The notes beneath the pieces were generated by a model, which was not told the DNA's origin, made no database searches, and was given only the letters and a program-made list of their open reading frames with translations. DNA of 64,000 nucleotides from Bacteroidales bacterium UBA1715 (GTDB lineage: Bacteria > Bacteroidota > Bacteroidia > Bacteroidales > UBA1715): positions 1 to 64,000 of the forward strand of contig DCIX01000037.1 of NCBI GenBank assembly GCA_002317135.1, in the 5' to 3' direction. The translations under genes were made by a program, and so were the position numbers. Shown here piece by piece: positions 59,401 to 64,000 of this stretch. The stretch's first letter is position 1; every line of letters starts with the position of its first letter.

Positions 59401-59862
59401 GCCGCACAAATCACAGCATTCTCTAACGAAGAAATATGCGAATTCGAAAGAAATGGTGCTAAATCGATCGTTGTAAATGGTCAACAAATTGACCTTACAC
59501 TCGACGATGTAACTATCATTTCAAAAGACATTCCTGGCTGGCAAGTGGCTAACGAAGGTAACATTACCGTTGCCCTTGACACTACGCTTACCGACGAATT
59601 AGTTGCCGAAGGTATTGCCCGCGAATTTGTCAACAGAATTCAAAATCTTCGTAAAGACAGCGGATTAGATGTAACAGATAAGATTGCATTAACAATTCAA
59701 AAGCACGATGCTATCAATGCTGCCATAGAAAAACACAAAGCATATATTGCTTCGGAAACATTATGTGCAGACATTCAATTAGTTGACACAGTCAACGACG
59801 ATAGCAAGAAACTTGTTGAACTTGATGAAATCCAAACTTACATGGCAATCAAGAAAGTATAA
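56431..59862 (+). CDS. ileS: Isoleucine--tRNA ligase
   Basis: This class I synthetase charges tRNA-Ile. The 1143-residue length is that of the long, eukaryote-like IleS type usual in Bacteroidetes. The HIGH-type motif is in PSANGLPGIHHVMARTIKD near residue 55, with a variant GIHH. The editing domain follows (WTTTPWTLSSNTALCVG, near residue 240). The KMSKS motif appears as NGNKMSKRLGNAIDP near residue 690. The anticodon-binding domain has NWYVRLSRKRFWKGE. It heads the ileS-dksA-lspA cluster, an order often kept in this phylum. Downstream dksA starts 18 bases later. Confidence 0.97.
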   Translation: MSEKFKEYSGLDLSQVNKDILQKWIDNDTFNKSVSTREGHKSFVFFEGPPSANGLPGIHHVMARTIKDSVCRYKTMQGFQVHRKAGWDTHGLPVELGVEKELGITKEDIGTKISVEDYNNACRSNVMKYTSQWENLTQRIGYWVDMKDPYITYDNKYIETLWYLLKELYKKGLLYKGYTIQPYSPAAGTGLSSHELNQPGCYRDVKDTTCTAQFKVVRNAKSESLFAGVDTDLYILAWTTTPWTLSSNTALCVGPKIQYVKIKTFNPYTGSPMTAIMAKDRVSAYFHKDGENADFAAYNAGDKIVPYTILAEIPASELIGVQYEQLQPWVQVDGKAFEVIAGDYVTTEDGTGIVHIAPTFGADDAFVAKKAGIAGMLVIDKNGKTSPLVDKQGRMIPVEEMDADFVKSNVNVEAYKSVAGRYVKNAYDATLTDKDETLDVSICMALKAENKVFKIEKHVHNYPHCWRTDKPILYYPLDSWFIKSPECKERMIELNKTINWKPASTGSGRFGKWLENLNDWNLSRSRFWGTPLPIWLSEDKSEEKCIGSLEELKNEIELSIKAGFMTENPLKDFVVGDFSKENYNKFDIHRPYVDNIVLVSPKGQKMYRETDIIDVWFDSGSMPYAQIHYPFENKDAFNTVFPADFIAEGVDQTRGWFFTLHAIATMLFDNVAFKNVVSNGLVLDKNGNKMSKRLGNAIDPFKEIEEQGTDPVRWYMITNSSPWDNLKYDSEGVAEVKRKFFGTLYNTYSFFALYANLDKFAMEQAPVPNDQRPEIDRWILSLLNTLIKNVTEQYENYEPTKAGRMIQDFVNDNLSNWYVRLSRKRFWKGELNTDKISAYQTLYTCLETVSLLMAPIAPFYADQLFCDLNKVTNRFDVDSVHLATFPKADESIIDSQLETRMEMAQTVSSMILALRRKVAIKVRQPLQKIIIPIINDEFEQNLKAVENIIKAEVNVKEIDLLKDASQVLVKTIKPNFKALGPKCGKIMKEVAAQITAFSNEEICEFERNGAKSIVVNGQQIDLTLDDVTIISKDIPGWQVANEGNITVALDTTLTDELVAEGIAREFVNRIQNLRKDSGLDVTDKIALTIQKHDAINAAIEKHKAYIASETLCADIQLVDTVNDDSKKLVELDEIQTYMAIKKV

Positions 59863-59880
59863 CACATAAATAAAATAACT

Positions 59881-60279
59881 ATGAGCGAAGAAAAGACAAG
59901 GTATTCCGACGAGGAACTTGCTGAATTCAAGCAAATCATCCTAGAAAAGCTTGAAAAAGCAACAAGAGATTACGAACAATTGAAGAAATCACTTCAATCG
60001 TTAGACGGAAACGACATTCAAGACACATCGCCTACATTCAAAATGATAGACGAAGGTGCATCTATTCTTACAAAAGAAGAAAGTGGCAAATTGGCAGAAC
60101 GCCAAGAGAAGTTCATCCAACACTTAAAAGATGCCTTGGTTCGTATCGAAAACAAGACATACGGAATTTGTCGTGAGACAGGAAAACTTATCTCTAAAGA
60201 ACGTCTTCGTGCTGTTCCTCACGCAACTTTGAGCATAGATGCGAAGAAAGTAGAAAAGAAGAAAAAGCCTCTTATCTAA
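59881..60279 (+). CDS. DksA/TraR-family regulator lacking the zinc cysteines
   Basis: This 132-residue protein has a long N-terminal coiled coil (ILEKLEKATRDYEQLKKSLQ) and a C-terminal DksA-type globular region. DksA-like proteins enter the RNA polymerase secondary channel and, with ppGpp, shift transcription. The zinc-finger region reads YGICRETGKLISKERLRAVPHATLSID. Only the first cysteine of the usual four-Cys set is kept, so zinc is unlikely to be bound. This zinc-less form is common in Bacteroidetes. The conserved RLRAVPHAT stretch is intact. It lies between ileS and lspA, with lspA starting at the very next base. Confidence 0.9.
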   Translation: MSEEKTRYSDEELAEFKQIILEKLEKATRDYEQLKKSLQSLDGNDIQDTSPTFKMIDEGASILTKEESGKLAERQEKFIQHLKDALVRIENKTYGICRETGKLISKERLRAVPHATLSIDAKKVEKKKKPLI

Positions 60280-60885
60280 ATGAAAAAAAGTTATTGGGCT
60301 ATACTAATGGTTTTACTAATCTTGGTTGTTGATCAAATAACCAAGATTTTAGTAAAGACCAATATGCATTTGGACGAAATGATTCCTGTCATTAGTGACA
60401 AGATTTTCATTTATTTCGTTGAAAATCCTGGATTTGCCTTTGGTATGACTTTAGGCGGAACTCTAGGAAAAATTGCCCTTACCTTATTTAGATTAGTTGC
60501 TTCTGTATTCATAGGAATTTACATTCATCGACTCATAAAACGAGATGCACCATTAGATGTAATTCTTGGAATGAGTGCCATACTTGCTGGAGCAGCTGGA
60601 AACATTATAGACTGCACACTCTATGGTCTTATTTTTAACGAGAGCACATACGGGACCGTTGCAGAATTCATGTCCGCTGATGGCGGTTATGCCCCATTCC
60701 TACAAGGACGCGTGGTCGATATGATTTATTGTCCTATTCTACGAGGAACATTCCCCGAATGGTTTCCAATATGGTCAGGAGAACCATTCACATTCTTCAA
60801 ACCTATCTTTAACATTGCAGATTCGGCAATAACTGTTGGAGTCTTTTATTTACTTATTTTCCAACATAAGTTTTTCAAAGATTAA
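60280..60885 (+). CDS. lspA: Lipoprotein signal peptidase (signal peptidase II)
   Basis: This 201-residue inner-membrane aspartyl protease removes signal peptides from prolipoproteins. Four hydrophobic segments are visible. The conserved blocks are VVDQITKILVKTNM at the N-terminus, FVENPGFAFGM (the N-x-G-x-A-F/W motif), AGAAGNIIDCTLYG (catalytic Asp) and FNIADSAITVGV (second catalytic Asp). The loop between them (residues about 120-165, TVAEFMSADGGYAPFLQGRVVDM) is longer than in proteobacteria, as is usual for Bacteroidetes. It starts directly after the dksA-like stop. Confidence 0.95.
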   Translation: MKKSYWAILMVLLILVVDQITKILVKTNMHLDEMIPVISDKIFIYFVENPGFAFGMTLGGTLGKIALTLFRLVASVFIGIYIHRLIKRDAPLDVILGMSAILAGAAGNIIDCTLYGLIFNESTYGTVAEFMSADGGYAPFLQGRVVDMIYCPILRGTFPEWFPIWSGEPFTFFKPIFNIADSAITVGVFYLLIFQHKFFKD

Positions 60886-60931
60886 CATATACAAGTTGTC
60901 TATAACAACTCCTAAGTATAAGGTTTATTTT

Positions 60932-61228
60932 ATGTCAAATATAATCTCACGGATATTATCATTTTTTAGGAATGAGAAAAAAGATATTGATTTGTCTATT
61001 GCCGTTTATACAACCAAACATGTGATAAGAGAAAACTCCGTAATCTTGCATGTTTACCATGATATGGATGGTGATTGGCAATTTCTCGGTTCTGAAGAAG
61101 ATGCGGCTATTGTTTCTTTAGGGCAAATACTACATATCGATAATTCATTGAACGAAATTTTAGATCTAAAAGAAGGAACTTCTGCACATCGTAGATCTAA
61201 AGATGAAAAATGGATTATGATGAAATAA
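60932..61228 (+). CDS. Small hypothetical protein (DUF2185-like)
   Basis: This 98-residue protein starts MSNIISRILSFFRNEKKD. The body is VILHVYHDMDGDWQFLGSEEDAAIVSLGQILHIDNSLNEILDL, followed by GTSAHRRSKDEKWI. The block HDxDGDWQFL is shared with small Bacteroidetes/Firmicutes proteins of the DUF2185/Imm33-like kind, some of which are predicted immunity proteins; this link is from memory and tentative. No signal peptide or membrane helix is present. I use the ATG at 60932 because the longer reading frame overlaps the lspA end. No toxin gene is next to it. Confidence 0.65.
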   Translation: MSNIISRILSFFRNEKKDIDLSIAVYTTKHVIRENSVILHVYHDMDGDWQFLGSEEDAAIVSLGQILHIDNSLNEILDLKEGTSAHRRSKDEKWIMMK

Positions 61229-61316
61229 TTAGAGAATTTTCTTTCGTATACGTATACAAAAAAGTTAAGAAATTCTATATGTTATCTACTGCAAAAGACA
61301 ATAAAAAAAATAAAAT

Positions 61317-61354
61317 AAAAACGGCGAAACCAATTTGATTTCGCCGTTTCTTTT
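61317..61354. terminator. Terminator between the small gene and dnaJ
   Basis: AACGGCGAAA (61320-61329) pairs with TTTCGCCGTT (61339-61348), with A-rich DNA on the left and Ts on the right, so it can serve both convergent units. The stem is almost the same as at 33325-33360. Confidence 0.85.
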
Positions 61355-61368
61355 TCATACCATATTTT

Positions 61369-62508
61369 TTAGAAAAAGTTCTTCATTCTATCGAAGAATC
61401 CGTTTTGTGATTTTGGTTGAAACGTTTCGGAACTTTGCAATTTTTCAAGAACCTTACGTTCGTCTTTTGAAACATTCTTAGGCACAAATACATTCACATG
61501 AACCAACAAGTCACCACGACCATATCCATTTACATCGGGAATACCTTTTCCACTTAGACGCAAGATTTTTCCAGGTTGTGTACCTTCTTCTATCTTGATT
61601 CTTAATTTTCCGCCAACTGCAGGTATTTCAACTGTAGTACCTAAAACAGCATCAGGGAAACTGATATTTAAGTCATAGATTAGATCATTGCCGTCACGTT
61701 CAAAGTCAGATTGTTTTTCTTCTTCAATTAGAACAAGCAAATCACCATTTACACCGCCACGACGAGGAGCATTACCCTTTCCTTGTACAGTCAACTGCAT
61801 ACCTTCACCAACACCGGCTGGAATATGAATTGTTACCGTATCTTCTGCAGTTATAACGCCTTCGCCGCTACAAGCAGAACATTTCTTTGTAATAGTTTTA
61901 CCTTCACCATTACAAGTAGGACATTCCATTTGTTGCTGCATACGACCAAACATTGAATTTACGACACGATATGTCACGCCCGAACCATTACAAGCAGTAC
62001 AATTTGTAACATCGTTTGGAGAAGCAGCACCAGAACCATTACAAGAAGAACAAGTAACTTTCTTCTTTATTTTGATTGTTTTATCGCATCCATTAACGAT
62101 TTCCTCCAATGTCAATTTTACTTTCACCCGAAGATTTGCACCTTTACGAACAGCCTGACGACGACCACCGCCACCAAAACCTCCGCCAAAGCCACCAAAA
62201 CCCATATCACCGAATATATCACCAAAATGGCTGAATATGTCATTCAAATCAGAGAAACCGGCTCCACCGCCCGAAGCTCCACCAACACCTTGGAAACCAA
62301 ATCGGTCATACTTTTGACGTTTTTGCTCGTTACTTAAAACATCGTAGGCCTCCGCTGCTTCCTTAAACTTCTCTTCCGCCTCCTTATCACCAGGATTTTT
62401 ATCAGGGTGATATTTTATCGCAAGTTTACGATAAGCCTTTTTTATTTCATCCGCAGTTGCATTTTTTGCAACCCCTAGCACTTCATAATAATCTCTTTTT
62501 TCTGCCAT
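61369..62508 (-). CDS. dnaJ: Chaperone DnaJ
   Basis: This is the Hsp40 co-chaperone of DnaK. The 379-residue protein has a J domain with the HPD motif (KYHPDKNPGD) and a Gly/Phe-rich linker (GGFGGGFGGGG). The four zinc repeats are CSSCNGSG, CTACNGSG, CPTCNGEG and CSACSGEG. C-terminal substrate-binding domains follow, ending QNGFFDRMKNFF. All key residues are in place. It is 11 bases downstream of grpE and shares its transcript. Confidence 0.97.
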   Translation of the reverse strand: MAEKRDYYEVLGVAKNATADEIKKAYRKLAIKYHPDKNPGDKEAEEKFKEAAEAYDVLSNEQKRQKYDRFGFQGVGGASGGGAGFSDLNDIFSHFGDIFGDMGFGGFGGGFGGGGRRQAVRKGANLRVKVKLTLEEIVNGCDKTIKIKKKVTCSSCNGSGAASPNDVTNCTACNGSGVTYRVVNSMFGRMQQQMECPTCNGEGKTITKKCSACSGEGVITAEDTVTIHIPAGVGEGMQLTVQGKGNAPRRGGVNGDLLVLIEEEKQSDFERDGNDLIYDLNISFPDAVLGTTVEIPAVGGKLRIKIEEGTQPGKILRLSGKGIPDVNGYGRGDLLVHVNVFVPKNVSKDERKVLEKLQSSETFQPKSQNGFFDRMKNFF

Positions 62509-62519
62509 GGTATTACAAA

Positions 62520-63104
62520 TTATTCACCAACAACAACTTGTGCAAAACGCATTACATTGCCATTTAGCGTATATCCTTTCTTGGTTACATCTATAATCTT
62601 CCCTTTCATATCTTCGGAAGGTGCAGGGAACTTAGCAATAGCCTCATGTTTATCAACATCAAATATTTCACCTTTTGCCGTAATTTCAGCTACACCTTGT
62701 TGAGTTAGAAAAGATTGGAATTTCTTCATAATCAAATCAATACCTTCACGCAAACTTTGAACATCTTCCGTTTTTGCCATATTTTCCATTGCCAAATCCA
62801 AATCATCTACAACCGGAAGCAAATCCTTTAATATCTTTTGATTAGCAGACATGATTAAATCAGCTTTTTCTTTAAGAGTACGGCGACGATAGTTGTCATA
62901 TTCTGCTTGAAGACGAAGATGTTTGTCCTTCAACACTTCAATGTCATTTTTCAAAACTGACAATTCGTCAACCTCTTCCGCTGGTTCAGAAGAAGCATTT
63001 TGTTCAACATTTTCGTCTGTATCTGTTACTGCTTCATTCGCAGTATCTTGATTTTCAATAGATTCATCTACTTTTTCCTCTTGATTTTCTTGTTCTTTTG
63101 CCAT
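62520..63104 (-). CDS. grpE: Nucleotide exchange factor GrpE
   Basis: GrpE releases ADP from DnaK. The 194-residue protein has an acidic, Glu-rich N-terminal tail (residues 1-45). A long helix follows (LKNDIEVLKDKHLRLQAEYDNYRRRTLKEKADL) with the family block LPVVDDLDLAMENM. The C-terminal beta domain has FDVDKHEAIAKFPAPSEDMKGKIIDVTKKGYTLNGNVMRFAQVVVGE. Length and motifs are normal. It heads the grpE-dnaJ operon. I see no CIRCE element or clear TAnnTTTG box in the 176 bases upstream. Confidence 0.96.
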   Translation of the reverse strand: MAKEQENQEEKVDESIENQDTANEAVTDTDENVEQNASSEPAEEVDELSVLKNDIEVLKDKHLRLQAEYDNYRRRTLKEKADLIMSANQKILKDLLPVVDDLDLAMENMAKTEDVQSLREGIDLIMKKFQSFLTQQGVAEITAKGEIFDVDKHEAIAKFPAPSEDMKGKIIDVTKKGYTLNGNVMRFAQVVVGE

Positions 63105-63262
63105 ATCATCATAAATTTATCATTCTCAAGTCAAACATTTTGCCATGATTAAAACATTGTCAAACTGACACAGAATAATGGCAGTTTTTGCTAATTTGTC
63201 ATATTTCATTATAAGTAGAAAAATAAGTTTCTGTTCCATCTTTACAAACAAATCCGAATTTG

Positions 63263-63270
63263 TATATTTG
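63263..63270 (+). promoter_or_regulatory. -7 promoter box of rnhA
   Basis: TATATTTG lies 10 bases before the ATG at 63281. A TTTA lies 18 bases upstream. The mRNA leader would be very short. Confidence 0.5.
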
Positions 63271-63280
63271 TATTATAATC

Positions 63281-63922
63281 ATGGCGAACAATAAGAAGAA
63301 ATATTATGTTGTTTGGAAAGGCCGAGACACAGGCGTTTTCTATAGTTGGGACGAATGCAAGGCCCAAGTAGACAAATACCAAGGAGCACTCTATAAATCC
63401 TACGAGAACGAGGACGAAGCCTTTGAAGCACTCAAGAAAGGAGCATCTCCCCGATTTGTATCTAATGTAGCCAAGAAAGTACAAGCAAAACAAGCGGCAA
63501 AAATACCTTCATCACAAATAATACAACAAGCATTGGCCGTTGATGCCGCATGTAGTGGTAATCCAGGAGATATGGAATATCGAGGCGTATATGTACAAAC
63601 AGGTCAGGAGATATTTAGAATGGGACCATTTCCAGAAGGAACCAACAACATAGGAGAATTTTTAGCAATAGTACATGGTTTGTCGCTTTTAAAGCAAAAA
63701 GGATTGAATATACCGCTCTATTCCGATTCTAAAATAGCGATGGGCTGGATTGCACAAAAGAAGTGCAAGACAAAGCTTGAAGTTACAGAGAAAAACAAAC
63801 CGTTATTCAACTTAATACAAAGAGCAGAAAATTGGTTGGCAAACAACAGTTACACCACACCTATCTATAAATGGGAGACAAAATCTTGGGGAGAAATACC
63901 TGCAGATTTTGGAAGAAAGTGA
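63281..63922 (+). CDS. rnhA: Ribonuclease H1 with N-terminal hybrid-binding domain
   Basis: This enzyme degrades RNA in RNA-DNA hybrids. The 213-residue protein begins with the Caulimovirus-viroplasmin/HBD domain (YYVVWKGRDTGVFYSWDECKAQVDKYQGALYKSYENEDEAFEAL, residues 8-51). A linker and the catalytic RNase H fold follow. The carboxylates can be traced: Asp88 (AVDAACSGNPG), Glu126 (NNIGEFLAI), Asp149 (YSDSKIAMGWI) and the late Asp210 (IPADFGRK). The start at 63281 fits the promoter box and the HBD beginning. It is divergent from grpE. The last 78 bases of the window show no further gene. Confidence 0.93.
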   Translation: MANNKKKYYVVWKGRDTGVFYSWDECKAQVDKYQGALYKSYENEDEAFEALKKGASPRFVSNVAKKVQAKQAAKIPSSQIIQQALAVDAACSGNPGDMEYRGVYVQTGQEIFRMGPFPEGTNNIGEFLAIVHGLSLLKQKGLNIPLYSDSKIAMGWIAQKKCKTKLEVTEKNKPLFNLIQRAENWLANNSYTTPIYKWETKSWGEIPADFGRK

Positions 63923-64000
63923 TTTGCATTGCAAGAAATGTGAAAATATAGATTTTTCGCAAAAAAATATCAATTTCAATAATCTTTTAGTATTCAACAA

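Noticed and set aside
60932..61228. Immunity gene of a polymorphic toxin system
   Set aside because: The resemblance to DUF2185/Imm33 proteins is weak and no toxin or secretion gene is adjacent.

Overview
This window looks like a chromosomal segment of a Bacteroidetes bacterium, most likely an uncultured Bacteroidales from a gut-like or plant-fibre-rich habitat. The evidence is its AT-rich DNA, many promoters of the TTTG-N19-TAnnTTTG type, a weak use of Shine-Dalgarno sites, type IX secretion signals of both type A and type B, a PorP/SprF protein, a BtuB/BtuG vitamin B12 locus under a cobalamin riboswitch, a zinc-less DksA, and the ileS-dksA-lspA gene order. The source habitat is inference.

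Layout. 1-2340: the end of a type I restriction-modification locus (hsdM plus the first codons of hsdS) beside a long imperfect inverted repeat; this part may be foreign. 2471-4786: rpsT, tRNA-Glu, an Mpl-like Mur ligase with a degenerate P-loop, and a DUF5618 protein. 4973-9835: a tight five-gene operon (MORN/YwqK repeat protein, TPR protein, NAD(P)HX repair enzyme, DivIC/FtsB, flavin reductase). 9888-17853: a predicted metal exporter with a small secreted partner, a glycosyltransferase, and a uvrA/glutaminyl cyclase/deaminase operon. 18027-20527: a KilA-N gene framed by two identical palindromes, strong hairpins, a G10 tract, and a BACON/FISUMP lipoprotein whose last 45 codons look like the variable region of a diversity-generating retroelement target. 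20711-23947: B12 riboswitch, BtuB-like receptor and BtuG-like lipoprotein. 23975-24738: a REP-associated transposase (RAYT) flanked, and internally invaded, by REP palindromes. 24826-28025: a methyltransferase behind a structured leader, and a cation/proton antiporter. 28059-33108: a five-gene heterodisulfide-reductase-like iron-sulfur/flavin operon.

33375-44693 encodes a giant 3772-residue cell-surface protein: GH8 glycosidase, DUF11-like and Ig-like repeats, and a type B T9SS sorting domain. It is divergent from a PorP/SprF gene. 47168-52485 holds lpxD, an acyltransferase, glyA and ilvC. 53184-56267 holds a small T9SS type A protein and a 17-repeat fibre fused to a histidine phosphatase domain. 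56431-61228 is ileS-dksA-lspA plus a small gene. 61369-63104 is dnaJ-grpE (reverse), followed by rnhA.

The most unusual material is (i) the REP/RAYT system with covarying palindromes, one of them inside the transposase gene itself, (ii) the DGR-like hypervariable C-terminus next to dense hairpins, (iii) the giant GH8 surface enzyme with its PorP/SprF partner, (iv) the repeat-fibre/phosphatase fusion and (v) the orphan Hdr-like operon.
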